Assembly (NCBI RefSeq): GCF_001612965.1
Contig: NZ_BDBL01000013.1
Coordinates: 116,972-180,971, forward strand
Length of the DNA stretch: 64,000 bases
Direction of reading: 5' to 3'
Source: Nocardia kruczakiae NBRC 101016
GTDB taxonomy: Bacteria; Actinomycetota; Actinomycetes; Mycobacteriales; Mycobacteriaceae
The translations under genes were made by a program, and so were the position numbers. The notes under the pieces are model-generated. The model saw only the letters and a program-made list of their open reading frames with translations, searched no databases and was not told the origin of the DNA. This document shows, one piece after another, positions 1 to 9,070 of this stretch. The stretch's first letter is position 1. Every line of letters begins with the position of its first letter.

Positions 1-24
1 CAGCGTGTTCCGCCGTGGCTGTCC

Positions 25-672
25 CTAGGTGGTCGCCGGCTCGGCGCCGAATCCGGAACCCCAACTCCGCAGCGCGCGGTCGAGGATGTCGGTGAGCTCC
101 TGGTCGGGGTGGTCGAGCCAGTGTTCGTATCCCGCGATCGCGACGCCGAGGGCACAGTAGCCCGCGACTTGGGCGGGCAGATCGTGCGTGCCGACACCCA
201 GCCGGGCGGCCACGAATTCGGCGACCACGTTGCGCCACTCCTGATAGCGCAGCGTCGAATGCGCCTGCAGCGCGGGAACTTTCAGGATCAGCTCCATGCG
301 CTTGCGATGCCACGGCACCTGAGCCGGGTCGAAGCGGTTGAACTCGACCACCACACTGCGGACCGCGTCGGCGACCGGCTGATCGGGCGGGCATCGATCG
401 AACAGATCGCGCATCGCCTGTAGTTGTTCGCTGAAGTTGCCCCACACCACGTCGTTCTTCGAGTCGAAGTAGCGGAAGAACGTCCGCTTGCTGACCCCGA
501 CGGCGGCCGCGATGTCCTCGACCGTGGTGTCGTCGAATCCGCGCTGTTCGAACAGCTCGAATGCGACTCGCTCCAACTCGTCCGCACTGGTAGAGGGCCT
601 GCGACCGGCCCTGGCACGCGGTGCGACAGGTTTTTCCGCCGTAACCCCTTCCATTTTGTCACTCGGTGCCAT
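25..672 (-). CDS. mftR: TetR-family mycofactocin regulator MftR
   Basis: This is a TetR repressor of about 215 residues. The N-terminal helix-turn-helix runs over roughly residues 30-75 and contains TVEDIAAAVGVSKRTFFRYF, followed by a helical ligand-binding domain. It is divergent from mftA with about 50 bp between the starts, the usual position for MftR, so it probably controls the biosynthetic operon. In mycobacteria MftR responds to acyl-CoA; that is family knowledge, not visible here. I chose the ATG at 672, which has GAGG about 8 nt upstream. A GTG at 687 and an ATG at 654 are alternatives. Confidence 0.85.
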   Translation of the reverse strand: MAPSDKMEGVTAEKPVAPRARAGRRPSTSADELERVAFELFEQRGFDDTTVEDIAAAVGVSKRTFFRYFDSKNDVVWGNFSEQLQAMRDLFDRCPPDQPVADAVRSVVVEFNRFDPAQVPWHRKRMELILKVPALQAHSTLRYQEWRNVVAEFVAARLGVGTHDLPAQVAGYCALGVAIAGYEHWLDHPDQELTDILDRALRSWGSGFGAEPATT

Positions 673-722
673 TATGCTGTGCCTCACACCCGTTACCCCG
701 ATCCCATCCCCTAGGAGCGGTC

Positions 723-833
723 ATGAACGAACCCATCACCAGCCAGACAGTAGTCCCCGCCGAGGACGCGCTCGTCGAAGACGACCTGCTCGTCGAGGAT
801 GTCTCGATCGATGGCATGTGCGGTGTCTACTGA
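723..833 (+). CDS. mftA: Mycofactocin precursor peptide MftA
   Basis: This 36-residue precursor has an acidic leader and ends exactly in IDGMCGVY, the conserved MftA C-terminus. The last Val-Tyr pair is the part that MftC decarboxylates and crosslinks to give the redox cofactor precursor. An AGGAG lies 5 nt before the ATG. The 3' end overlaps mftB by 11 nt if mftB starts at 823, which implies translational coupling. The terminal motif makes the identification near certain. Confidence 0.95.
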   Translation: MNEPITSQTVVPAEDALVEDDLLVEDVSIDGMCGVY

Positions 834-1128
834 CGGCTTCGATCCGGCCGGCTCCTATCGGCTCGCGCCCTCGATCTCGCTGCGGCCCGAGCCGTTCGGA
901 GCTCTCGTTTACGACTTCACCACCCGCCGTCTGTCGTTTCTGAAGACGAAGCAGCTGGTGGCGGTCGTGGAGGGACTGGCCGAGCACCCGTCCGCGGCCG
1001 CTGCCGTGGCGGCCGCGGGGGTCGCCGACGCCGAACATCCCCGCTATCTGAGCGCGCTCGCCGGTCTGCTCGAGGCGGGCACCATCACGCCGCGTCCCGC
1101 CGGCCCGGACGAACAGGATCACCGATGA
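823..1128 (+). CDS. mftB: Mycofactocin peptide chaperone MftB
   Basis: This small RiPP-recognition protein of about 101 residues is of the PqqD/MftB type. The conserved region has SYRLAPSISLRPEPFGALVYDF near the N-terminus (split here as SYRLAPSI and GALVYDF) and then LSFLKTKQLVAVVEGL. It binds the MftA leader and presents the peptide to MftC. I chose the GTG at 823, inside the end of mftA, because homologs start close to this point; an in-frame ATG at 799 would give a 109-residue protein. Its stop overlaps the mftC start (ATGA), so the genes are coupled. Confidence 0.9.
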   Translation: MSTDGFDPAGSYRLAPSISLRPEPFGALVYDFTTRRLSFLKTKQLVAVVEGLAEHPSAAAAVAAAGVADAEHPRYLSALAGLLEAGTITPRPAGPDEQDHR

Positions 1129-2306
1129 AGCTGGTCGAACATTTCAAACACGGCCTCGATGCCCCGATCTGCCTGACCTGGGAACTCACCTACGCCTGCA
1201 ATCTGGCGTGTGAGCACTGCCTGTCGTCGTCGGGCCGGCGCGACCCGCGCGAGTTGTCCACCGCCGAATGCAAGGCGTTCATCGACGACCTCGAACGCAT
1301 GCAGGTCTTCTACGTCAACATCGGCGGCGGCGAACCCACCGTCCGCGGCGACTTCTGGGAACTGCTCGACTACGCGGTAGCCCACCATGTCGGAGTCAAG
1401 TTCTCCACCAACGGGATTCGGCTCACCCCCGAACGCGCCCGGCAGCTGGCCGCGACCGATTACGTCGACGTGCAGATCTCCATCGACGGCGCCACCGCCG
1501 AGGTCAACGACGCCGTGCGCGGGCCCGGATCCTTCGATACCGCGATGCGGGCCATGCAGAACCTGGCCGACGCCGGGTTCGAGAACTTCAAGATCTCGGT
1601 CGTGATGACCCGCCACAATGTGGATCAGCTCGACGAGTTCAAGGCCATCGCCGACCGGTTCGGCGCTCAGCTGCGCATCACCCGGCTGCGCCCGTCCGGA
1701 CGCGGCGCCGACGTGTGGAACGAGCTGCATCCCACGACCGACCAGCAGTTGCAGATCTACGACTGGCTCGTCGCCCACGGCGAGGGCGTGCTCACCGGTG
1801 ATTCGTTCTTCCACCTCAACGCACTGGGCTCCACCCCCATCGCCGGACTGAACCTGTGCGGGGCCGGACGGGTGGTGTGCCTGGTCGACCCGGTCGGCGA
1901 CGTCTACGCCTGCCCGTTCGCCATCCACGACGAATTCCTCGCCGGCAACGTCCGCGACACCGGCGGATTCGACAGCGTCTGGCGCACCTCGGAACTGTTC
2001 GCGCGACTACGGCAACCGCAAACCGGCGGCGCCTGCACCTCGTGTTCGGCCTACGACGCCTGCCAGGGCGGATGTATGGCCGCGAAATTCTTCACCGGAC
2101 TGCCCCTCGACGGGCCCGACCCCGAATGCGTGAAGGGCAACGCCGAACTCGCCCTCGCCGGAGTCGGCGCGAAACCCCAGCCGGACAAGAACCACTCCCG
2201 CAGCGCGCCGACCCGACGCTCGGTCGCCCTCGGCATACCGACCCGTGCCAGGACCACCGCACCCGACCGGGCGTGCGACACCAGCCCTCTCGCCGGGCTC
2301 ACCTGA
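1125..2306 (+). CDS. mftC: Mycofactocin radical SAM maturase MftC
   Basis: This radical SAM/SPASM enzyme has 393 residues, the usual MftC length. The SAM-cluster motif CNLACEHC (CX3CX2C) lies at about residues 26-33 after GLDAPICLTWELTYA. The C-terminal half carries the SPASM cysteines, including LNLCGAG, YACPFA, ACTSCSAYDACQGGC and DPEC. MftC oxidatively decarboxylates the terminal Tyr of MftA and then forms a Val-Tyr carbon-carbon bond. It follows mftB with a 4-nt overlap. The last 45 or so residues are a basic, low-complexity tail, as in mycobacterial MftC. Confidence 0.95.
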   Translation: MKLVEHFKHGLDAPICLTWELTYACNLACEHCLSSSGRRDPRELSTAECKAFIDDLERMQVFYVNIGGGEPTVRGDFWELLDYAVAHHVGVKFSTNGIRLTPERARQLAATDYVDVQISIDGATAEVNDAVRGPGSFDTAMRAMQNLADAGFENFKISVVMTRHNVDQLDEFKAIADRFGAQLRITRLRPSGRGADVWNELHPTTDQQLQIYDWLVAHGEGVLTGDSFFHLNALGSTPIAGLNLCGAGRVVCLVDPVGDVYACPFAIHDEFLAGNVRDTGGFDSVWRTSELFARLRQPQTGGACTSCSAYDACQGGCMAAKFFTGLPLDGPDPECVKGNAELALAGVGAKPQPDKNHSRSAPTRRSVALGIPTRARTTAPDRACDTSPLAGLT

Positions 2307-2434
2307 CACCACCACCAACCACCCTCGACGCCCCCGGACCGCCCATCTGTCCCGCCACTGTCGGCCTCTCGGCTCGGCATTGCCCCCACGATGCGGCTCG
2401 CCGTATGGACTTCGACTGCAGCACAAGGATTCTC

Positions 2435-3607
2435 ATGGCAAGCACCCGTGACTGGTTCGAATCGGTCGCCGAGGCACAGCGCCGCGCGAAGAAGCGCGTG
2501 CCGAAGGCGGTCTATCTGGCCCTGCTGGCCGGTTCCGAAGCCGGCGCCACTCTCGACGACAACGCCGCCGCCTTCACCGAACTCGGCCTGCGCCCCCACA
2601 TCGCCGACCTGCCCGCCACCCGCGACCTGACCACCACCGTTCTCGGACAAGACATTTCGATGCCGGTCATCTGCTCCCCCACCGGTGTCCAGGCGGTCGA
2701 CCCCGCCGGTGAGGTCGGCGTCGCACGCGGGGCGGCGATGTCGGGGACCGCACTCGGGTTGTCGTCGTTCGGGTCCAAGCCGATCGAGGAGGTCATCGCC
2801 GCCAACGACAAGACGTTCTTCCAAATCTATTGGCTCGGAAGCAAAGACGATATGGTCGCCCGCCTCGACCGCGCGCGTGAAGCCGGCGCCAAGGGCATCA
2901 TCGTCACCCTCGACTGGGTCTTCGCCACCGCCCGCGACTGGGGCAGCCCCGCGCTCCCCGAACGCGTCGACCTGAAGACCGCCGTACGCTTCGCGCCCCA
3001 GGTCGTCACCAAACCCGGTTGGCTGTGGCGCTTCGCCCGCACCGGAAAACTCCCCGACCTCACCACCCCCAACCTCGTCCCGCGCGGCCAGCAGGGCCCG
3101 ACCTTCTTCGGCGCCTACGGCGAATGGATGGGCACCCCGCCGGTCACCTGGGACGACCTGGCCTGGCTGCGGCAGCAATGGGACGGCCCCTTCCTCATCA
3201 AGGGCATAGGCCGCCCCGACGACGCCAAACGCGCCGTCGACATCGGCGCCACCGCGATCTCCGTGTCCAACCACGGCGGCAACAACCTCGACACCACCCC
3301 CGCCGCGATCCGCATGCTGCCCAGCGTCGTTCAGGCCGTCGGCGGACAGGTCGAGATCCTGCTCGACGGTGGCGTACGCCGCGGCAGCGACGTCGTCAAG
3401 GCACTCGCCCTCGGCGCGAACGCGGTCATGATCGGACGTCCCTACCTGTGGGGCATGGCCGCGGCCGGTGATCGCGGCGTTCACAACGTCCTCGAAGTCA
3501 TCCGCCAGGGCATCGACTCCGCGCTCTACGGACTCGGCCACTCCTCCATCCACGACCTCACCCCCGACGACGTCATCGTCCCCGACGGCTTCACCCGGGG
3601 CATGTAG
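2435..3607 (+). CDS. mftD: Mycofactocin FMN-dependent oxidase MftD (LldD-like)
   Basis: This 390-residue enzyme belongs to the FMN alpha-hydroxy-acid dehydrogenase family. It has ISMPVICSPTGVQAVDP near residue 80, the FMN/substrate motif ISVSNHGGNNLDTTP and the phosphate-binding LLDGGVRRGSDVVKALALGA. MftD oxidatively deaminates the intermediate AHDP to premycofactocin; older annotations call this gene lactate dehydrogenase lldD. The ATG at 2435 matches the usual N-terminus, and an ATG at 2405 would add ten residues. About 128 nt separate it from mftC. It ends on the start of the next gene. Confidence 0.92.
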   Translation: MASTRDWFESVAEAQRRAKKRVPKAVYLALLAGSEAGATLDDNAAAFTELGLRPHIADLPATRDLTTTVLGQDISMPVICSPTGVQAVDPAGEVGVARGAAMSGTALGLSSFGSKPIEEVIAANDKTFFQIYWLGSKDDMVARLDRAREAGAKGIIVTLDWVFATARDWGSPALPERVDLKTAVRFAPQVVTKPGWLWRFARTGKLPDLTTPNLVPRGQQGPTFFGAYGEWMGTPPVTWDDLAWLRQQWDGPFLIKGIGRPDDAKRAVDIGATAISVSNHGGNNLDTTPAAIRMLPSVVQAVGGQVEILLDGGVRRGSDVVKALALGANAVMIGRPYLWGMAAAGDRGVHNVLEVIRQGIDSALYGLGHSSIHDLTPDDVIVPDGFTRGM

Positions 3608-4392
3608 TGGCCTCCGCCCCGGTCGCCATCGTCACCGGTGCCGCCCGGGGCATCGGCGCCGCCACCGTCCACCGGCTCGCCGCCGCGGGCTGGCGCGTCG
3701 TGGCCGTCGACATCTGCCGCGACGACCCCGCCCTCGGCTATCCGCTCGGCACCCGAGATCAGCTCGCCGCGGTGGCCGCCGCGCACGCGGGGACGGTACT
3801 CGACGTCGAAGCGGACGTGCGCGATATCGAAAGTGTCAGCCGTGCAGTGGAACTCGCGATGGACCGGTTCGGCCGGCTCGACGCGGCCGTCGCCGCCGCG
3901 GCCGTGATGACCGGTGGCCGCCCGCTCTGGGAAACCAGCCACGCCGACTGGGCGCCGATGTTCGACATCGGCGTCCACGGCACCGCCAACCTCGCCCGGC
4001 TCGCCATCCCCGCCATGCTCGGCCGCCCCGAACCCAACGGCCGCTTCATCGCCCTCGCCTCCGCGGCCGCCCACCACGGCATGTGGCACCTCTCCGGTTA
4101 CAACGCCGCCAAACACGCCGTCGTCGGCCTGATCAAAGGACTCGCCCACGACCTGCGCGGCACCGGCATCACCGCCACCGCCGTCTCCCCCGGCTCCACC
4201 CGCACCGCCCTGCTCACCGAAACCGCCCGCCTCTACCACCTTGACACCGTCGACGACTTCGCCTCCCACCAACTCCTCGACCGCATCCTCGAACCGGACG
4301 AGGTCGCCGCCACCATCGCCTGGCTGTGCACACCGGAATCCGCCGCCGTCACCGGAAGTGTGGTGCACGCCGACGGAGGATTCCTGGCGTGA
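3607..4392 (+). CDS. Mycofactocin-coupled SDR oxidoreductase
   Basis: This classical short-chain dehydrogenase has 261 residues. The cofactor motif TGAARGIG is at residues 10-17, and the catalytic Ser and YNAAK motif are near residues 145-165. The insertion after the second strand, with DICRDDPALGYPLGTRDQL, is typical of the mycofactocin SDR subfamily, whose members keep a non-exchangeable NAD(H) recycled by mycofactocin. It starts with GTG one base inside the mftD stop, so it is translationally coupled. Its alcohol substrate cannot be read from sequence. Confidence 0.85.
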   Translation: MASAPVAIVTGAARGIGAATVHRLAAAGWRVVAVDICRDDPALGYPLGTRDQLAAVAAAHAGTVLDVEADVRDIESVSRAVELAMDRFGRLDAAVAAAAVMTGGRPLWETSHADWAPMFDIGVHGTANLARLAIPAMLGRPEPNGRFIALASAAAHHGMWHLSGYNAAKHAVVGLIKGLAHDLRGTGITATAVSPGSTRTALLTETARLYHLDTVDDFASHQLLDRILEPDEVAATIAWLCTPESAAVTGSVVHADGGFLA

Positions 4393-4712
4393 GCGCCGGG
4401 TTCATCGAGTACGCGCACCCGGCAAACATGGCCCTTCGAGTTGTGGGCTATCGACCATTTGTCCGGCGGTCAGCAGACCACCCGGTGCTAGCACAGACAG
4501 CACCACACGATCCGACCTGTCCATTTGCGAGCTCCCCTTGCGTGTAATGCCGCTACGGCAGCACTGAATCGGACCTTATCGAGGCCGGAGAGAGGGCCGA
4601 AGCACCTGCCGCGGAACTCTTTCGCTGATCGCGAGATCCTCATAGACAAGGGTGATACGAAGACGAGCCGAGCAGTGTGACAATTCGTCACTCCGGGAGA
4701 CGATGCCGCCTG
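4393..4712. other. Intergenic gap after the mycofactocin operon
   Basis: This 320-nt stretch separates the convergent SDR and epimerase genes. I see no coding pattern, no strong inverted repeat and no remnant of mftE or mftF. Confidence 0.5.
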
Positions 4713-5630
4713 TCACGGCACAGACGCTGCGGCTCCCGCAGCCCAGGCATCCCGGACGATCGTGCCGATATCGGAATTGCGCGGACGCCAATGCATTTCG
4801 GCGATGGCTTTGGAGGGATCACAGACCAGCGTCGCCGGTTCCGGTGCCGCCGGGCCATACTCCAGCGGAACCGGGCGGCCGGTAATCCGCTCGACGGCAG
4901 CGACTACGTCCATCACGCTGGTGCCGTGTCCGCTCCCGATGTTGTAGCGGACGACGGTTCCGGCCTCGGGGAGATGCTCGACACAGGCCACGAACGCGGC
5001 TGCCGCATCCTGTAGATGCAGGTAGTCGCGAACGGCCGAACCATCACCGTTGATCGCCAAGGGCCTGTGCCTCGCGGCTGCCGTCAGAGCTCGGGGAACC
5101 AGCCTGGTCGGATCCGGGTCGATTCCGCCCGCGACGTTCGATATCCGCGCAATCACCGCCGCGACTTCCCCACCGCCCGCGCGGGCCTCGATAGCGAGTT
5201 CAGCCGCACGTTTGCTCATCGCATACGGATGCGGCGGAGCGTCCGGAACTTCCTCGTTCATAGGTTGGCGTTCCGGCGCCCCGTAGATGGCACCGGTCGA
5301 CGCGAAGACGATGCGGCTCACACCAGTCGCGTCCATTGCCTCCAGCAGAGCGATCGTTCCCCCGGTGTTCACGCGAACATACTGAAGAGCCTCCGCGAAC
5401 GAATCCCGCGCCCGTGTCAGTCCCGCGAGATGGCAGACCACATCCACGTCGCGGATTGCCCTGCGGAGCGAGTCGATGTCGGCCAGATCGGCCCGGCGCA
5501 TCTCCGTCGCCCCTGCGATTTCCGTCCCCTCGACGCGCACCATAGCCACCGGCTCGTGCCCGGCGGCACTCGAGGCCGCGACAACGGCCCGACCGACATA
5601 GCCATTCGCCCCGGTGACCAGTACGCGCAC
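4713..5630 (-). CDS. NAD-dependent epimerase/dehydratase (UDP-glucose 4-epimerase-like)
   Basis: This extended SDR has 305 residues. The Rossmann motif TGANGYVG is at residues 6-13, the catalytic Ser/Thr is in FASTGAIYG, and the YAMSK motif is near residue 145. It also has the sugar-nucleotide loop SAVRDYLHLQDAAAAFV typical of GalE-like enzymes. The family acts on nucleotide sugars, but the substrate is not determinable. It lies 15 nt downstream of the XRE-Nudix regulator on the same strand and may be co-transcribed with it. Confidence 0.8.
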   Translation of the reverse strand: MRVLVTGANGYVGRAVVAASSAAGHEPVAMVRVEGTEIAGATEMRRADLADIDSLRRAIRDVDVVCHLAGLTRARDSFAEALQYVRVNTGGTIALLEAMDATGVSRIVFASTGAIYGAPERQPMNEEVPDAPPHPYAMSKRAAELAIEARAGGGEVAAVIARISNVAGGIDPDPTRLVPRALTAAARHRPLAINGDGSAVRDYLHLQDAAAAFVACVEHLPEAGTVVRYNIGSGHGTSVMDVVAAVERITGRPVPLEYGPAAPEPATLVCDPSKAIAEMHWRPRNSDIGTIVRDAWAAGAAASVP

Positions 5631-5645
5631 CAGGCCATCATGGCA

Positions 5646-7076
5646 CTATGCCAGCAGTGTCGCCCTGTGCCGCCAGGTCAGGGCCACACACGCCGCTGCG
5701 GCTGCCGCGAGCGGTTCGTGGTTCAGCACGCGCCGAACATTCTCCGACGTCCAGCGGATCCCCAGAGTGCCATTCTCCGAGGGATACATCTCGCCCTCGG
5801 AATTTCGCGAGACCAACCCCTCGAACGCCGAGTCGAAAACGTCCGAGTCGATGACGACGGCGGTGAGGATTTCACCGGCCGGCGCCAAGGGGTCGAGGCC
5901 CACACCGAAACACCATGCCCGAACTTTTTCGGCCGCACGCGCCTCGGTCAGCGTACGAAGTGGCTCGATTTCGTAGTCGACCGGCGTGCCGCTGCTACCG
6001 TCATGTTCCGGCGTGTCCAGAAACTCCTCCGAAAATTCGCGAATGATGTTCCGCCACAGACTGAAATCACGTGACATGTTCACCTGACCGATCGCAGCCG
6101 GCTGGAACACCCCCGCAGGAATGATGTGTGTCAGTCCGGCGGCCAGCGTTACCGAATTCGAACCGCGACGATGGAGGAAGAAGGTGTCTCCCTCCGGCGC
6201 ACGCCGGATGGTCAGGGTGTTGATACTCGGCAGGATCGGCCGACGCCCGGGATCGAACAGGTCGCCGACCCGGTTCCGGAAGGGGAGGTCCTCCAGTGTG
6301 ATGCGAGAGGCTCCGCGATGCGCTGTCCATACGGCTGCGGTCTCGTGGGCGATGACCTCACACACGTCGACCATGTCGAAGTACGTCGTCGATCCTAACG
6401 CCATCCGGCCCCCGCACTCGTCGAACGACACGTCGAGCAGACGATAAGACGCCCGGTTCTCGAACAAAGTGGGGCGTGCGATCGCTCTGACCGCCTGGCT
6501 GTACCTCGTGTACCGGGACAGCCCATTCGGTCGCATCGGCCGATACGGCTCCGACTCCACCTCGGTGCCGTCGCACATCGGGGGCGGAGCGTCGTCGTCG
6601 AATTCGAGCCGGATCGAGTCGAGGTCGAGCGGCACCGGCGCCATCCAGTTCGGCCGAGTGATACAGGTGGTGCCCTCGATCGGCACCGAATCCCAGTACA
6701 GACGAGCGGCAGTCGCGGTCAGTTCGTGCCGATTCCGGTTCAAGGTTCGACGCACGAACCGCCAATCCGCCACCGTGTCGGCGAAGTCGACGGGTATGGA
6801 CTGTGGGAGCTCCATGAGCCCGAAAGTCTCGGGAGGAAGATCCATCGCCTGAGCAAAGTGCCTCAGCTGCAGGACATCTCGGCAGTCCCGAGCACCGGTG
6901 AGGTACTTCGACACCAACGTCCGGTCCACGCCCAGTACGCGTTCCATTTTCTCGTGCTTGGTCAATCCGTGAGCCCGCATGTAGGCACGGATCACGTCGG
7001 GCAACGGTGAAACGTGGACGGAATTCGACGTACGAATGATTCCCCTCCGATCGACCCGCGGCGGCTCCCCGGCCAC
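5646..7076 (-). CDS. XRE-family regulator with Nudix-like C-terminal domain
   Basis: The N-terminus has a helix-turn-helix of the form LPDVIRAYMRAHGLTKHEKM and VDRTLVSKYLTGARDCRD. The C-terminal half has a Nudix-like core: a strand EGDTFFLHRR, then LTHIIPAGVFQP, then the helix NIIREFSEEFL, which resembles the REXXEE part of a Nudix box but lacks the following glycine. It may bind a nucleotide-like ligand rather than hydrolyse it; that is inference. The start is uncertain. GTG at 7076 is used here; TTG at 7004 and GTG at 7127 or 7130 are alternatives. A good GGAGGGG (7041-7047) sits just before an in-frame ATC-ATT instead of a normal start. Confidence 0.7.
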   Translation of the reverse strand: MAGEPPRVDRRGIIRTSNSVHVSPLPDVIRAYMRAHGLTKHEKMERVLGVDRTLVSKYLTGARDCRDVLQLRHFAQAMDLPPETFGLMELPQSIPVDFADTVADWRFVRRTLNRNRHELTATAARLYWDSVPIEGTTCITRPNWMAPVPLDLDSIRLEFDDDAPPPMCDGTEVESEPYRPMRPNGLSRYTRYSQAVRAIARPTLFENRASYRLLDVSFDECGGRMALGSTTYFDMVDVCEVIAHETAAVWTAHRGASRITLEDLPFRNRVGDLFDPGRRPILPSINTLTIRRAPEGDTFFLHRRGSNSVTLAAGLTHIIPAGVFQPAAIGQVNMSRDFSLWRNIIREFSEEFLDTPEHDGSSGTPVDYEIEPLRTLTEARAAEKVRAWCFGVGLDPLAPAGEILTAVVIDSDVFDSAFEGLVSRNSEGEMYPSENGTLGIRWTSENVRRVLNHEPLAAAAAACVALTWRHRATLLA

Positions 7077-7190
7077 GATGCTACTCGGCGCCCGAACCGG
7101 GTCCGGCGCATCACCGCGAACGATCACCACTCTCGGTTGCGCTGACGTAGCCTGGCGGTACTTCTGACCACGTGATCGGATTGGAGTGCT

Positions 7191-8064
7191 GTGACACATC
7201 CTCCAGTACTGGTACTCGGAGCTACGGGGGGACAAGGCGGCGCTGTTGCCGACGCATTGCTCTCGCGCGGGGGGGGCGGTGCGCGCGATGGTGCGCGATC
7301 CGCAGGGTCGTGGGGCGCAGCGGCTCGGTGAGCGCGGCGCGGAACTCGTGAGCGGGTCGCTGGACGATCGGGCCGCGCTCGCGGCCGCGATGACGAATGT
7401 CGTGGGCGTGTTCGCACTGACCACACCGTTCGAGGCGGGTGTCGATGCGGAGGTCCGGCAGGGGCGGGCGATCATCGGGGCGGCCGGCGATGCGGGGGTG
7501 CCGCATCTGGTGTTCAGTTCCGTGGCGTCGACGGATCAGAACACGATGGTTCCGCATTTCGAGAGCAAAGCGGTGATCGAGCAGGAACTCACAGCCAGTG
7601 GTCTGCCGGCGACCGTCGTCGCACCGACGTATTTCTTCGACAACGCGCTCGGTGGCCGCCGGGAGTTGCTCGACGGTGTGCTGGAATTACCGATACCTTC
7701 GGATCGCCCGCTACAGCAGCTCGCGCGAGAAGATCTCGGGCAGTTCGTCGCCCATGTCCTGCGAGAGCCGGACCGCTATCTCGGCGAGCGCGTCGAACTG
7801 GCCGGCGACGCCCCCACACCCGCCGATATGGCCGCCGCCATCGGTGACGCGCTGGACCGGCCCGTCGTGCATCGGCAGACGTCGCTCGACGCCATCGGCA
7901 ATCCGGATATGCACGCCATGTGGGCATTCCTCAACGCCGGCGGCTACCGCGTCGACATAGAGGCACTGCATCGCGCGACGCCCGAGATCGAGTGGACGTC
8001 GTTTCGTGACTGGGCGCTACGGACCCTTCCCGCGTTGACGGCGGAATCTCCTCGCAATCCGTGA
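7191..8064 (+). pseudogene. NmrA-family NAD(P)-binding protein, interrupted by a frameshift
   Basis: Reading from GTG 7191 gives an NmrA-type Rossmann start with LVLGATGGQGGAVADALLSRG, but this frame stops soon after. The rest of the protein (ERGAELVSGSLDD, the FSSVAS region, the C-terminal substrate domain) is in another frame, open from before 7246 to 8064. The frames join at a run of eight Gs at 7269-7276; seven Gs would restore one continuous protein of about 290 residues. It is either a sequencing or assembly error, a real pseudogene, or a slippage site. The family includes NADP sensors and quinone reductases. Confidence 0.8.
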
Positions 8065-8099
8065 CTCGCATCGACATCGACAACGAAGGGACCACCGAT

Positions 8100-9062
8100 A
8101 TGCCGGAGACGAATTCCACCGCGTGGCCGCGGTTGCGAGTCGCGGAGTGGGCGGATACTCGGGAGACCCTGCATATGTGGATGCAGGTGGTGGGGAAGGT
8201 TCGGCTGGCGCATGCTCCGTTGTTGAATCACTGGTGGCAGGTCACGCTTTTCGTGAGTCCGCGGGGGTTGGCGACGCCGGCGATTCCCTATGGTGATCGG
8301 TTGTTCGATATCGAATTCGACTTTTTCGCGCATCGGCTGGTGATCCGCGCCGACACCGGCGACAGTCGCAATGTGGAGCTCGCGCCGAAATCGGTGGCGC
8401 AGTTCTACGCCGAAACTATGCGGGCGCTCGACGAGCTGGGGTTGCCCACGCGGATTCAGGGACGCCCCAACGAGGTCGATCCGTCCATTCCGTTCGCCGA
8501 GGACACTCGCCACGCGTCCTACGATCCGGAAGCCGCGCAGACGTTCTGGCGGCAGCTCGTGCACGCGAATCGCGCACTCGACGAGTTCCGGTCGGGGTAT
8601 ATCGGGAAGGCCAGTCCGGTGCATTTCTTCTGGGGCGCCATGGATCTGGCCTACACCCGTTTTTCCGGGCGGACGGCGCCGGAACACGGCGGCGGTGCGC
8701 CGCACTGCGCCGACTGGGTCATGGTGGAGGGTTACTCCCGTGAACTCAGCAGTTGCGGATTCTGGCCCGGCGGCGGGGAGGAGGGCGCGTTCTACGCCTA
8801 CGCCTATCCCGAACCGGAGGGGTATCGCGAGCGGCAACTCGGGGTACCGGGCGCACACTACGACGCCGCGCTGGGAGAATTCGTTCTACCGTACGAGACG
8901 GTGCGGGCAGCCGATGATCCGAACGCTTCGGTGGCCGCTTTTCTGCACGAAACATACGCGGCCGCAGCGGAATTGGGCCGGTGGGATCGCGGCGAGCTCG
9001 AATGCGATCCGCATCGGTGGGCCGAGAAGCGCGCGGCGGCGCCCTGGTCGTCGCCGCGCTGA
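8100..9062 (+). CDS. DUF5996 family protein
   Basis: This protein has about 320 residues and matches the pattern of DUF5996, a family of unknown function. It is rich in aromatic residues, with LHMWMQVVGKVRL, LLNHWWQVTLFVS, HFFWGAMDLAYTRFSGR and YAYPEPEGY. No signal peptide or membrane segment is visible. The ATG at 8100 has GAAGGG about 9 nt upstream and is preferred over the GTG at 8061, which overlaps the end of the NmrA gene. Its product is not needed for any pathway I can name here. Confidence 0.75.
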   Translation: MPETNSTAWPRLRVAEWADTRETLHMWMQVVGKVRLAHAPLLNHWWQVTLFVSPRGLATPAIPYGDRLFDIEFDFFAHRLVIRADTGDSRNVELAPKSVAQFYAETMRALDELGLPTRIQGRPNEVDPSIPFAEDTRHASYDPEAAQTFWRQLVHANRALDEFRSGYIGKASPVHFFWGAMDLAYTRFSGRTAPEHGGGAPHCADWVMVEGYSRELSSCGFWPGGGEEGAFYAYAYPEPEGYRERQLGVPGAHYDAALGEFVLPYETVRAADDPNASVAAFLHETYAAAAELGRWDRGELECDPHRWAEKRAAAPWSSPR

Positions 9063-9070
9063 CCCGGCGG

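Noticed and set aside
1856..2434. N-terminal extension of mftD by 193 residues
   Set aside because: The extension is Arg-rich shadow of mftC. MftD homologs begin close to 2435.
2435..3607. L-lactate dehydrogenase LldD as the function of this gene
   Set aside because: The family resemblance is real, but the position directly after mftA-B-C makes it MftD.
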